NCBI RefSeq assembly: GCF_001545155.1
Contig: NZ_CP014226.1
Coordinates: 3,528,320 to 3,567,325, forward strand
Direction of reading: 5' to 3'
From: Halomonas chromatireducens
Lineage (GTDB): Bacteria; Pseudomonadota; Gammaproteobacteria; Pseudomonadales; Halomonadaceae
DNA length: 39,006 bases
Of this stretch, positions 8,933 to 17,195 are shown piece after piece; positions within the stretch are counted from its first letter, which is position 1, and every line of letters starts with the position of its first letter. A model generated the notes under the pieces. It was given only the letters and a program-made list of their open reading frames with translations, ran no database searches and was not told the origin of the DNA. The position numbers and the translations under genes are program-made.

Positions 8933-9664
8933 TCAGCCTAACCCGAATGCCCTGACCACCAGTGGCAGCAGGAACGCTGTCAGCAAGCCCGTCAGCGCCA
9001 TGGCCAGCCCTGAGAAGGCGCCGGCTACCGCCCCGATCCGAGCAAAAGCATGGGCGGTACCGAAGCCGTGAGCGGCCAGCCCAAGGGTAAAGCCCTGGAC
9101 GCCGGGGTCGCGAATTCCCATTACCCGGAATAGCAGCGGCCCCAGCGCACAGCCAATCGAGCCGGTCAACAAGACCAGTCCCGCCGCCAGCGAGGGAATC
9201 CCCCCCACCTGCTCGGCGATACCCATGGCAATTGGGGACGTTACCGATCGCGGCGCCAGGGTTAGTACGGTTTCGATCTGGGCCCCCAGCGCCATGGCGA
9301 TGGCAATCGTGGAAGCAACGGCGGTGAATATTCCCACCAGACAAGCAAGCAGCAAGGGCCACAGCAGCCGTCGGATGCGCTCACGGTGATCATAGAGCGG
9401 AATGGCCAGGGCCACGGTGGCAGGCCCGAGCAGAAAGTGGATGAATTGCGCCCCCTCGAAGTAGGTGGCGTAATCCATGTCGACCAAAAGCAAAAAGCCA
9501 ATGAGCATGGCGATGGCCAGGGTCACTGGATGCACAAGGGGAGTCCCCCCCAGCATGCGATTGATTCGCACTGCCACCATGAAGGCCAGCAAGGTGACCA
9601 ATAACGACAGCAGTGGATTGCCAGACAGGTAGACCCATAGCTGATCCAGGGCAACGACGCTCAT
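8933..9664 (-). CDS. lrgB: LrgB/CidB family membrane protein
   Basis: This polytopic membrane protein of 243 aa shows the LrgB signature: LAPRSVTSPIAMGIAEQVGG, then GCALGPLL, and TLGLAAHGFGTAHAF. LrgAB/CidAB systems were described as murein-hydrolase/holin-like regulators. In Bacillus the homologous pair facilitates pyruvate transport. The start at 9664 overlaps the lrgA stop by 4 bp (ATGA), the usual coupling of these partners. The longer frame to 9712 lies inside lrgA. Confidence 0.93.
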   Translation of the reverse strand: MSVVALDQLWVYLSGNPLLSLLVTLLAFMVAVRINRMLGGTPLVHPVTLAIAMLIGFLLLVDMDYATYFEGAQFIHFLLGPATVALAIPLYDHRERIRRLLWPLLLACLVGIFTAVASTIAIAMALGAQIETVLTLAPRSVTSPIAMGIAEQVGGIPSLAAGLVLLTGSIGCALGPLLFRVMGIRDPGVQGFTLGLAAHGFGTAHAFARIGAVAGAFSGLAMALTGLLTAFLLPLVVRAFGLG

Positions 9665-10023
9665 CGCGTTTCGCCTCGCCGATAGCGGCGCTGCATGCGC
9701 TCCAACACCCACGCAGTAACCGCCAGGGTCAGCGCCGTCGAGATAATCAGTGTCGCAACGATGGGCCAGAAATCCATGCCAATCAGCCTGGCATGCACCA
9801 TCAATCCAACCCCGGCAGGCACAAACAGCAGGGTCAGGTAGCGCAGCAGCCCCTCCCCGGTGATGCGCAGACTGCTGGGTACCCGGCCTAGCACCATCAG
9901 GCCCAGCAGCAGAATCACCATACCCACTACCGGCCCCGGGACCGGCACCCCCAGCCCACGCGCCACCAGCTCACCGGCGAACTGGCAGGCCAGCAATACG
10001 CTCATCCCCATGATCAACGGCAT
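9661..10023 (-). CDS. lrgA: LrgA/CidA family membrane protein
   Basis: This 120-aa protein has four predicted helices and the LrgA pattern CQFAGELVARGLGVPVPGPVVGM, LLFVPAGVGLM and a C-terminal WVLERMQRRYRR tail. I take ATG 10023 because AAGGGGG lies 5 nt upstream and family members begin MxLIxGxxVLL. A TTG at 10059 would overlap the BCCT stop by 4 bp and add 12 polar residues. It is the partner of lrgB, with which it overlaps. Co-orientation and closeness to the BCCT gene suggest one transcript. Confidence 0.9.
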   Translation of the reverse strand: MPLIMGMSVLLACQFAGELVARGLGVPVPGPVVGMVILLLGLMVLGRVPSSLRITGEGLLRYLTLLFVPAGVGLMVHARLIGMDFWPIVATLIISTALTLAVTAWVLERMQRRYRRGETR

Positions 10024-10055
10024 GCCAGCCCCCTTGTGCTCGTCGCAGCGTTCGC

Positions 10056-11684
10056 TCAATGCGCCTTGTGCGCCTCGTCATTGGAAACAGGCACCGGCTG
10101 GGAGCCCGCATCGTCGAGGTCTGCCCACGGCTCCCGCGGCGCCTCGGCGCGCTCACCGGTACGGGCCGCATAGCGCTCACGATGCAGCGCCTTGAGCAGA
10201 CCGGCAATCATCAGCATGATCACCACCGAGAAAGGCAGGGCCGCCATGATCACGGCCGCCTGCAGAGTCTCGAGCCCACCCGCCATCAGTAACACCGCCG
10301 TCAGCAAGCCCAGCAGGCCACCCCAGAGTATACGGTGAGCCGTGGGTGGTTCGGGGTCGCCCCCTGCCAGTATGGTATTGATCACCAGGGTGCCGGCATT
10401 GGCCGATGTAATCAGGTAGGTGGCGATCAGCAGTACGAGCACGGCAGATACGCCCTGCCCCAGCAAACCGAGCCCCATGGCATCAATGGTGGCAAAGAGC
10501 GCCGTGGCCACGTCAGCCTCCACGGCGGCCACGATGCCACCCGTACCAAACAGCTCATGATAGAGCGCGGTACCGCCAAAAAGACCGATCCAGACAATGG
10601 TTATCAGCGTGGGCACCAGCAGCACGCCCATGACGAATTCACGGAAGGTACGCCCCCGTGAGACCCTGGCAATAAACATGCCGACAAACGGCGACCAGGC
10701 CAGCCACCACCCCCAGAAGAACACCGTCCACTCTGCCTGCCAGCCATCGTCACGGGTGGCATTGGTATGGAACGTCATGCCCATCAGGTTCTGGATATAG
10801 TCTCCCGTGGACTCGATGGTAATCGCGATCAGGTACTGGGTCGGCCCGAACAGCAACATGAACACCACCACCGCGATGCTCAACCAGAAGTTGGCTTCCG
10901 ACAACAATCGCACGCCACGCTTGACGCCGGAAACCACGGAGAATGTCGCCACGCTCATGATCACGGCGGTGACGATCAACTGCAGGGTCAGCGAAGACGG
11001 CAGTCCGAATACGGCGTCGAGGCCCGCATTCATTTGCTGAACGCCAAGCCCGAGGGTAGTGGCAATGCCGAATACGGTGCCAAACACCGCCAGCACATCG
11101 ACGGCATCACCCAGCAGTCCATCGGTTCGATCGCCAAACAACGGCTTCAGGCCCGAACGGATGGTAAGCGGCATCTTCCATCGATAGGAGAAATAGGCCA
11201 GCACCAGCGCCACGAAAGAGAAGATCGCCCACCCATTCAAGCCCCAGTGGAAATAGGTCAAGCGCATGGCCACGCGAGCAGCATCAGGGCTCATGCCGTC
11301 GGCGATGAAGGGGTTCTCCTGAAACTGCAGTATCGGCTGGGCCACCGACCAGAACAGAATGCCAACGCCAGTCCCTGCCGCGAACAGCATAGCCACCCAG
11401 GAGAAGAAGGTGAACTCCGGCTGTTCGAAGTCGCTGCCCAGGCGTACATTCTTGTAGCGGCCGGTGCCTAGCCAAATCATGAACAAGAGGAGAAAGGCCA
11501 CCAGCAGCACGTAATACCATTCGAGAAACGGGTCCAGAACGGAGCGCACCAGGGCCAGGCCATGCCCCAACTGCTCGGTAAAGAACGCGCCGAAGATCAG
11601 GGAAACCACCACGACCACGAACGTCACCAGAGTTACCCGCGGGTTCAGACCCTTCAAAGGGCCGCGCTGAGCCTGTTGGTACAT
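10056..11684 (-). CDS. BCCT family osmolyte transporter
   Basis: This 542-aa transporter of the betaine/carnitine/choline family has the conserved segments NPRVTLVTF, the Gly-rich GTGVGILFWSVAQP stretch in TM3, FHWGLNGWAIFSF, and FFWGWWLAWSPFVGMFIARVSRGRT. It would import compatible solutes with Na+ or H+. Oddities: where many members have a VAEP motif this has VAQP, and the usual TSADSG-like motif reads TSANAG. Substrate selectivity may therefore differ from classical betaine or choline carriers. A polar Asp/Glu-rich C-terminal tail of about 40 residues could be an osmosensing or regulatory extension. The start at 11684 has AGGAA 7 nt upstream. lrgA follows within 35 bp. Confidence 0.9.
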   Translation of the reverse strand: MYQQAQRGPLKGLNPRVTLVTFVVVVVSLIFGAFFTEQLGHGLALVRSVLDPFLEWYYVLLVAFLLLFMIWLGTGRYKNVRLGSDFEQPEFTFFSWVAMLFAAGTGVGILFWSVAQPILQFQENPFIADGMSPDAARVAMRLTYFHWGLNGWAIFSFVALVLAYFSYRWKMPLTIRSGLKPLFGDRTDGLLGDAVDVLAVFGTVFGIATTLGLGVQQMNAGLDAVFGLPSSLTLQLIVTAVIMSVATFSVVSGVKRGVRLLSEANFWLSIAVVVFMLLFGPTQYLIAITIESTGDYIQNLMGMTFHTNATRDDGWQAEWTVFFWGWWLAWSPFVGMFIARVSRGRTFREFVMGVLLVPTLITIVWIGLFGGTALYHELFGTGGIVAAVEADVATALFATIDAMGLGLLGQGVSAVLVLLIATYLITSANAGTLVINTILAGGDPEPPTAHRILWGGLLGLLTAVLLMAGGLETLQAAVIMAALPFSVVIMLMIAGLLKALHRERYAARTGERAEAPREPWADLDDAGSQPVPVSNDEAHKAH

Positions 11685-11826
11685 GGACGTATTCCTTTGA
11701 CGATGATGAGCATTTGCCGATGTTTATCATAAAGCAATGGCCGCCTCCCTTCACGGCGAGCTCGGCGCCTCGCCCCGACCAACCCCTTGTAAAGGCAAGC
11801 TTCTGAAAGGAAAGTACAAAAGAGGC

Positions 11827-11855
11827 TTTTCATTTAGACAGGAACGCGCTAGTAT
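11827..11855 (+). promoter_or_regulatory. Probable tRNA-Pro promoter
   Basis: TTTTCA (11827-11832), a 17-bp spacer and TAGTAT (11850-11855) are followed by a GC-rich CGCC discriminator, as usual for stable-RNA promoters. The tRNA begins 76 bp downstream of the -10 element, implying a processed leader. Confidence 0.45.
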
Positions 11856-11931
11856 ACGCCTCGTTCTCGGGGTGCTGGTCACGGCCAACCAACCGGAAAA
11901 CCGGAGAAACCCGGATTTGTAGAACGACAGT

Positions 11932-12008
11932 CGGAGCGTGGCGCAGCTTGGTAGCGCGCTGCAATGGGGTTGCAGAGGTCGCAGGTTCGAATCCTGTCGC
12001 TCCGACCA
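11932..12008 (+). tRNA. tRNA-Pro (GGG)
   Basis: This is a 77-nt cloverleaf. The acceptor arm is CGGAGCG/CGCTCCG with encoded CCA at 12006-12008. The anticodon stem CTGCA/TGCAG encloses loop ATGGGGT, giving anticodon GGG for Pro codon CCC. The T-arm contains GGTTCGAATCC. It is a single-gene unit followed at once by a terminator hairpin. Confidence 0.97.
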
Positions 12009-12020
12009 TTAGATTCAAGA

Positions 12021-12060
12021 AAAACCGCCACTTACGGGTCATACCGAGTGGCGGTTTTTC
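12021..12060 (+). terminator. Rho-independent terminator after tRNA-Pro
   Basis: AAAACCGCCACT (12021-12032) pairs with AGTGGCGGTTTT (12047-12058) around a 14-nt loop, and the right arm runs into a T-rich tract. It lies 12 bp after the tRNA CCA end. Confidence 0.85.
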
Positions 12061-12192
12061 GTTGGTGGTAAAAACCTGGTAAAACGCCAGGGCGAAACGC
12101 GGCCAGCGCCCGGCATGCCCGATGATGCCTGATCGACAGGCGGTGCCCTTCTGCACGCCACCCATGCCCTATACGCAACGATGGGTATTAAT

Positions 12193-12219
12193 GAAATCGC
12201 CCCGAAGCGGGGCGATTTC
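12193..12219 (-). terminator. Perfect hairpin downstream of the chemoreceptor gene
   Basis: GAAATCGCCCCG (12193-12204) and CGGGGCGATTTC (12208-12219) form a perfect 12-bp stem with a 3-nt loop, about 70 bp beyond the stop of the minus-strand chemoreceptor gene. The following bases on that strand are only moderately AT-rich. It is the likely terminator of that gene. Confidence 0.65.
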
Positions 12220-12288
12220 AAGAGCGATCCATAGTTAAGTGTCTCTTTGATACGGCCTGTCGAGACCAACGGTTAACTACGCTGGGAA

Positions 12289-14268
12289 TTAGCCGAAGGC
12301 CGGCTCGTCCACTGATGTGAGTTGGTGCTGCCGGCGATGCAAAATGGCACCTCCCATGGTAGTAACTTTGAAGCGACGCATGAGCTTGGCCATGTCACCC
12401 GCCTGATCATCGAGCGAGCGACTGGCGGCAGCCACCTGTTCAACGAGCGCTGCATTCTGCTGTGTAACCTCCTCCAACTGAGAGACGGCCTGGTTGATCT
12501 GCTCGATGCCGGCGGACTGTTCGCCGGTAGCCGCTGACATGTCACGGACCAAATCGGCTACCTGGGTGACCTTGACGGCGATGGTCTCCAAGGCGGTGGT
12601 GGTCTCGTTGACGAGCGACTCACCTTCGCTGATGCGAGCCACATTGTTGTCGACCAGACGGCGGATCTGCTCAGCCTCTTCGGCACTGCGGCCAGCGAGC
12701 TTGCGCACCTCCTGGGCGACGACAGCGAAGCCGCGACCATGTTCGCCGGCCCGGGCGGCCTCGACAGACGCATTGAGCGCCAGAAGGTTAGTCTGGAAGG
12801 CAATGCTATCGATGGCAGCCACGATCGACGTCACCTCCTGGTTGGCAGTGTAGATTTGCTGCATCGCCTGACTGGCACGCTCGGCTACGCCGGTAGCATC
12901 TGAGGTCTCCTGGCTAACCTCGCCGGTCATGGTCTCGGCCTGACGGGCATTGTCGGCGGTATTGCGCACAGTGGCGGTGATCTGCTCCATGCTGGTGGCG
13001 GTTTCGACCAGTGAGGCGGACTGCTCTTCCGTTCGCTGAGCCAGGTCCTGGTTGCCCTGTGAGATTTCGCCGCTGGCAACTTCGACGGATAGAGCGTTGT
13101 TCTGGATGTTACCGACGAGGGCCTCCATCTCATCGGATGCCTTGTTGAAGGCAGCATAGAGGCGTGACAGCTCGTCACTCCCGGGGACGTCAAGGCGCCG
13201 GGTCAGATCGCCGCCGCGCTCCTGGATATCCTGAAGGTTGTGATGCAGTGGGCGCAGCAGACTACGCACGACCAGCAGGGATAGCACGAGTGCCGCAAAG
13301 CCAGCGATGGCTGCCATGAGCAGGAAGCCTGTCAGGTCCCGACGTGCGTCATTTCTCAAGACCGATGCCTCGTTGAGGACGTTGGCGGAAACCGCGTCTT
13401 CGACTTCCTTCATGCGATCGAGCTTGAGGGTCTGCTGATCGAACCAGGCTTCGGAATCAATGCCGAAGAAACCTTGGACACCACGGTCGATCGCTACCTG
13501 GCGCATCTCGGCAAGACGCTCCATCTCCGGACCAGACAGTAGGCTGTCGAGTAATTCGCGTTGCTCGGCATTGGCCATACTGTGGAAAGAGTCCTGATAA
13601 GCCTCTTGACGACCGAACAGGGTCATCATCCGCTGGTAGGTGGAGCCAGCCATGACGTTGATGCTGAAAGCGTTAGTGAGCATGGCGCGCTCAATGCCCG
13701 CAAGGTCCTTTGCCTTGAGCAAGCTAACGTAGGCGCCAAGCTGAAGCGTGATGTCATCGTCTTCAGCAAGGTGCGCGATTCGCCCGATCATGGTGATCAA
13801 GGCTTCATTGAACTCCGTGTAGAACGTGGTGGCCCGGTCGCTGTTGGCTGAGAGATCGAGGACTTGGCGACGCATGTCAGCAACTGTGGCGAGCTGGCTT
13901 TCCATGACGCTGGCGCGTTGAGCAAAAGCCTCATCGATTGATGCAATGTCCATCTCGGACAGTGTGTTTTGGAGAGCCTGGATAGCAAGATCGGTATGTG
14001 GGTGCTGGGCCGACAGCCGGTTTCCGAAACTGTTACCGCCACTGCCGATATAGCCGACGGACATGCCACGCTCTCGCTGCAACTCGTGTACCAGATTACC
14101 GGCATCAGCCGACAGCTCAGCGAGCTCCGACAGTTCGGTCATGTTGGTGGCGAGTTGCTGGCGCTCCAATATGCCGATGCCGGCAAACCAAAGCATGGCC
14201 AGTACGGGCAGCGCCAGCACAAGGATGAACTTCCCGCTCATGGGAAGACGATTTAACAGGTGCATCAT
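12289..14268 (-). CDS. Methyl-accepting chemotaxis protein with NIT sensor domain
   Basis: This 659-aa chemoreceptor has a TM1 at about 13-33 and a large periplasmic domain. That domain begins with the NIT-type signature [20 protein letters not shown] (nitrate/nitrite-sensing family). It also has a second TM at about 315-337, a HAMP segment ([17 protein letters not shown]) and the cytoplasmic signalling hairpin whose tip reads [40 protein letters not shown]. The ligand is suggested only by domain resemblance to NIT proteins; nitrate binding is not shown. The C-terminus (SVDEPAFG) lacks a NWxxF-like tether pentapeptide. It stands alone with a terminator downstream. The ATG could be 14268 or 14265. 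Confidence 0.93.
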   Translation of the reverse strand: MMHLLNRLPMSGKFILVLALPVLAMLWFAGIGILERQQLATNMTELSELAELSADAGNLVHELQRERGMSVGYIGSGGNSFGNRLSAQHPHTDLAIQALQNTLSEMDIASIDEAFAQRASVMESQLATVADMRRQVLDLSANSDRATTFYTEFNEALITMIGRIAHLAEDDDITLQLGAYVSLLKAKDLAGIERAMLTNAFSINVMAGSTYQRMMTLFGRQEAYQDSFHSMANAEQRELLDSLLSGPEMERLAEMRQVAIDRGVQGFFGIDSEAWFDQQTLKLDRMKEVEDAVSANVLNEASVLRNDARRDLTGFLLMAAIAGFAALVLSLLVVRSLLRPLHHNLQDIQERGGDLTRRLDVPGSDELSRLYAAFNKASDEMEALVGNIQNNALSVEVASGEISQGNQDLAQRTEEQSASLVETATSMEQITATVRNTADNARQAETMTGEVSQETSDATGVAERASQAMQQIYTANQEVTSIVAAIDSIAFQTNLLALNASVEAARAGEHGRGFAVVAQEVRKLAGRSAEEAEQIRRLVDNNVARISEGESLVNETTTALETIAVKVTQVADLVRDMSAATGEQSAGIEQINQAVSQLEEVTQQNAALVEQVAAASRSLDDQAGDMAKLMRRFKVTTMGGAILHRRQHQLTSVDEPAFG

Positions 14269-14541
14269 GGTGGGAATCTCCAGCCCTACTTACGGGGAAG
14301 GTATGAGGCGAGCTTGATGCAGTGCAGCATCATTACCTGGATGACAAGGTGATCCAACAGAGGATCTGCGTGCATGCAATATCGTCCACAGATATCTATT
14401 CCTGAGTCATCGGCGAGCCAGTAGAGGATTTCGCTGATACACGTCAATTAGTGGAGCGATTTTTCGGAATTTTATCGGCAGGATGTCACGATGGACGCCG
14501 AGGATTGATTACGCCCCGTGGCGATGACTTGAGGAGAAGTT

Positions 14542-14590
14542 CCGGCCGATAAGGGTTTTCGAGGCCTGCATGGCCTCGAAGCCGGCCGAT
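14542..14590. repeat. Perfect hairpin flanked by 9-bp direct repeats in a 470-bp gene-free gap
   Basis: TTCGAGGCC (14558-14566) and GGCCTCGAA (14572-14580) form a 9-bp stem with a 5-nt loop. CCGGCCGAT occurs just before (14542-14550) and just after (14582-14590) the hairpin. The rest of 14269-14737 shows no convincing gene. The GCCGATAA inside resembles a flagellar sigma factor -10 box but no matching -35 is present. Confidence 0.45.
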
Positions 14591-14737
14591 GCCGTTTTAC
14601 TGTGAGGTCGCCAGAGAGAAGGACAGGCCAACGCCTAGTTACGCTGCCATGGCGGCAATCTCTTACAACAAAGCCCGCCCTGGCTCACATCCAATACCTT
14701 GGGCCACCACTATCCTGAGCAGGAATGGACACCATGA

Positions 14738-15049
14738 GTGGCGATCACAATGAAACGGATAAACTACAGCCAGCAGGGCATCGAGATTGAACTGGTTCTC
14801 ACCAGGGATCCGTTCAACTGTGAGTGGCTTGCCGTGGCGCGATGGGAAGCCAGCCCCGGCGCCATCGCCTCACTGCATTCCATGCCAGCGATACGCGCTA
14901 CCGCCTCGGAAGCGGACGCCTGGGATACGGCAAAGGAGTGGGCGAACCGGCTCGTCATGGAGGAGTGGCTCAACTCCACTGACCTCGCTGCCGTAACCCC
15001 GACAGGAACTCATACAGGCTATGTCATGCGCTGCACCCACCTTCCCTGA
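14738..15049 (+). CDS. Hypothetical protein, about 100 aa
   Basis: I do not recognise this protein. It is soluble and mixed alpha/beta in appearance: KRINYSQQGIEIELVLTRDP, CEWLAVARWEASPGAIASL, then a helical ASEADAWDTAKEWANRLVMEEWL and a short C-terminal strand. The start is unclear: GTG 14738, or ATG 14750 (MKRINYSQQ), which I find equally likely. There is no strong ribosome binding site. Codon use is GC-rich like the surroundings. No partner gene is evident. Confidence 0.55.
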   Translation: MAITMKRINYSQQGIEIELVLTRDPFNCEWLAVARWEASPGAIASLHSMPAIRATASEADAWDTAKEWANRLVMEEWLNSTDLAAVTPTGTHTGYVMRCTHLP

Positions 15050-15250
15050 CCGGCTCTCCCTGCCTGCATACGCATGACGGCATACTTCAGCTTCAACAGT
15101 ATTCCCAATTAAGCCCGCCTGCAGGAGCCCCCTGACAGAGCTGTAGGCACCTGCATGCCATTCCATGAAGACAGTGGACCTGGAACCTTGGAATCCGGGT
15201 CAACCTTACCGACAGCAACCATCGGTAACCACATCCCTGGCCCATACCGC

Positions 15251-15280
15251 TTGACGCCGGACGCCACTACTGTCCATACA
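15251..15280 (+). promoter_or_regulatory. Possible promoter for the 47-aa gene
   Basis: TTGACG (15251-15256), an 18-bp spacer and CATACA (15275-15280) lie about 55 bp before the ATG at 15334. A moderate match to the sigma-70 consensus. Confidence 0.3.
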
Positions 15281-15333
15281 GAAGGTAGGAAGAGAGTAGT
15301 GGAACCACACTAGCCACACACATGGAGGTCAGC

Positions 15334-15477
15334 ATGAAACGGATTCTCGAGCATGCCGCAGCCTGGCTATTACGTGTAATGGAGAGCCACGAAACCCGTC
15401 AACCGCAGACGCAGCACGCCTGGTGCTGCTATCGAGCAGACCGCAACTACCCCCCTGGGGATAATCGACGCCACTGA
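15334..15477 (+). CDS. Small hypothetical protein, 47 aa
   Basis: It begins MKRILEHAAAWLLRVMESHE, a predicted amphipathic helix. A polar tail follows with Gln, two adjacent Cys (AWCCYRADR) and a basic end (GDNRRH). The ATG has a strong GGAGG sequence 6 nt upstream, and a possible promoter lies at 15251-15280. These translation signals are the main support, since I know no family for it. It ends 112 bp before the CAP-domain gene and may share its transcript. Confidence 0.5.
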   Translation: MKRILEHAAAWLLRVMESHETRQPQTQHAWCCYRADRNYPPGDNRRH

Positions 15478-15589
15478 TATGGGAACAGCCGCCACTCCCT
15501 CGCCCCGCTCGATTTGGCAGCATGGACGTGGCGGCCCTGCCCTGAGCCAGCGCCAATAGCGGCCGATGCCAGAGCCAGAGGAAAGGCAC

Positions 15590-16099
15590 ATGCAAGACAT
15601 CAAGCTCCCGTCCGCCCTGCTCCTGCTCCTGTTCGGCTTGACCGGCACTGCCATGCTTCACGCCGGGGAGTGCGAACCCGATGCCAGGCAGCAGGCGATG
15701 CTGGAACGTGTGAACGAGGCGCGCAGCGAAGACCGTCAATGCGGCGACGACGCATACAAGGCAACGCAATCCCTGGCATGGAGCTGCCGCCTCGAGGAGG
15801 CCGCCGAGGCGCATTCCCAAGACATGGCAAAAAACGAATTCTTCGGACATACCGATGCCGAAGATGTCGGCGTCAATGAACGGGTCAACGATACCGGCTA
15901 TGACTGGATGGCGGTCGGCGAGAATATCGCCGCCGGCCAGGCCGATGTCGCCGAGGTCATCGAGGGCTGGCTTTCGAGCCCGGGCCACTGCGCCAATATC
16001 ATGAGCGACCAATTCACCGAGATGGGAGCGGCTGTCGTCGAAGCGGAGGACTCGGAGTACTCCCCCTTCTGGACCCAGGTCTTCGCCCGGCCCCGCTGA
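15590..16099 (+). CDS. Secreted CAP/SCP-domain protein (YkwD-like)
   Basis: This 169-aa protein has a signal peptide (about residues 1-24: KLPSALLLLLFGLTGTAMLHAG) and then a CAP domain. Characteristic motifs are VNEARSE, SLAWSCRLEEAAEAHSQDMAKNEFFGHT (with the conserved His), VGENIAAGQ and GWLSSPGHCANIM, ending WTQVFARPR. Four cysteines in the mature part may form two disulphides. Bacterial CAP proteins are extracellular with mostly unknown roles. The ATG at 15590 is behind AGAGGAAAGG. The longer frame from 15566 would precede the signal peptide. Confidence 0.9.
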   Translation: MQDIKLPSALLLLLFGLTGTAMLHAGECEPDARQQAMLERVNEARSEDRQCGDDAYKATQSLAWSCRLEEAAEAHSQDMAKNEFFGHTDAEDVGVNERVNDTGYDWMAVGENIAAGQADVAEVIEGWLSSPGHCANIMSDQFTEMGAAVVEAEDSEYSPFWTQVFARPR

Positions 16100-16164
16100 A
16101 GATAATGAAAGCAATTACAGTCGAATACCCGCTTGCGCAATTTCTGCGCAAGAGAGGAGTCACT

Positions 16165-16331
16165 CTCCTCCAACGCTAACCCCGCCGCTGTAGGAGGAGG
16201 CTATAGCTCCGGTCCGACGCATCGGCGACTGGAGGCACAAGCCTCCCGGCGGTGTTGCCGATTTAGCGGCTAGTGCTGACGCCGCGGCCTCCGCCAAGGC
16301 GCCTGACGGCGCCAGAGCGCTCCAACAGCTT
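16165..16331 (+). repeat. REP/BIME copy A (rearranged halves)
   Basis: This copy has the two halves of the repeat in reversed order. The right half (GCTGTAGGAG ... CGACTGGAGG ... CCTCCCGGCGGTGTTGCC) is at 16186-16259. The left half (CCTCCGCCAAGGCGCC ... GGCGCCAG ... GCTCCAACAGC) is at 16288-16330. It starts about 65 bp after the CAP gene stop. The stretch to 16536 holds only a CCACGG/CCGTGG hairpin near 16341-16361. Confidence 0.75.
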
Positions 16332-16536
16332 TCTTTCATGCCACGGTGGTAGCCGCCGTGGCGCCTGTCAGCGCCTGTCGCAGCGAAAAGCCAGTCCGAA
16401 GCACGCACGCGCGTATACCAGGTCGAAAAGTTGACGACTGAAGAGAGAAAAGCGTTGAAGCAAGATCTAGCGGGGAAAGCGGGAGAAGAGGAAATGCAGG
16501 ACCCTCCCTGGTCCGGTTGTTACGATAGAGCCAGGA

Positions 16537-16650
16537 CTAACGAATATAAGCAGCCAGGGCTTGCTGGGCTGCCTGCTGGGCAATGGCGTGTGAAACCCAG
16601 TGATCCAGCACTTCACTACTCAGGCTGGCGACGTGTTGTGTATTTGGCAT
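16537..16650 (-). CDS. Small hypothetical protein, 37 aa
   Basis: This minus-strand frame starts MPNTQHVASLSSEVLDHW and ends with a Gln/Ala-rich helix, HAIAQQAAQQALAAYIR. A strong AGGAG sits 7-8 nt before the ATG, the best evidence that it is translated. It is predicted to be fully alpha-helical and soluble. No family is recognised. It stands alone between two repeat copies in a region otherwise lacking genes (16332-17021). No gene is evident in 16651-16840. Confidence 0.5.
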   Translation of the reverse strand: MPNTQHVASLSSEVLDHWVSHAIAQQAAQQALAAYIR

Positions 16651-16840
16651 GACGCATCTCCTGTTGGGTGACCAAAAACATCATGCCCCATTGTTGTCGA
16701 CATTTCATCACGATTGCGACAATTTGCACCAAGAAGGCGCAGCCTTACCATTCCCGCCCTCATAGCGGAACAATGTTACATAACAGTGCATGATTTTACC
16801 CAACGGCGGGCCAAGTACAGCGTGAAACCGCCAACGCCGG

Positions 16841-17000
16841 CAGCCCCCCCTCGAGGCGCCTACCGGCGCCAGTCGCGATGCGGAGTCGGGGCGCCGAACC
16901 GAGCGCTCCAACAGCTGCTTTCTCTACTAATGTTGCCACGTCGCTGTCGGAGTATCTTTAGATCACGACTGGAGGCCGAAGGACTCCCGGCGGTGTTGCC
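16841..17000 (+). repeat. REP/BIME copy B
   Basis: Full copy. The left half has GGCGCCTACCGGCGCC and CAGTCGCGATGCGGAG, then CTCCAACAGC. A variable centre is followed by GCTGTCGGAG, then CACGACTGGAGGCCGAAGG and CTCCCGGCGGTGTTGCC. The central stem has one mismatch here (CTCCAACAG against CTGTCGGAG). Confidence 0.85.
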
Positions 17001-17021
17001 AAGGCTGGCGATCACTCCCAA

Positions 17022-17176
17022 CGCCTCCGCCAAGGCGCCTATCGGCGCCAGCCGGCGCCAGTCGCGATGCAGAGTCGGGGCGCCGAACCGAGCGCTCCAA
17101 CAAGGTCAGCAACGACCTCCTGTTGGAGTATCTTCAGATCACGACTGGAGGCCGAAGGACTCCCGGCGGTGTTGCC
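17022..17176 (+). repeat. REP/BIME copy C
   Basis: Full copy directly after copy B and ending 20 bp from the stop of the minus-strand glycosyltransferase gene. The central stem is CTCCAACA/TGTTGGAG. The left hairpin is enlarged by an extra GGCGCCAGCC. Confidence 0.85.
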
Positions 17177-17195
17177 AAGGCTGGCGACCTCCGTC

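Noticed and set aside
11830..12165. Minus-strand frame of 111 aa over the tRNA
   Set aside because: It contains [25 protein letters not shown], the familiar false translation of a tRNA-Pro antisense strand.
12009..12290. Integrated element at the tRNA-Pro 3' end
   Set aside because: No integrase gene and no second copy of the tRNA 3' end in the window. The tRNA is followed by an ordinary terminator.
14466..14553. Flagellar sigma-28 promoters for the chemoreceptor
   Set aside because: GCCGATAA occurs on both strands here, but no TAAAGTTT-like -35 is found at 11-bp spacing.
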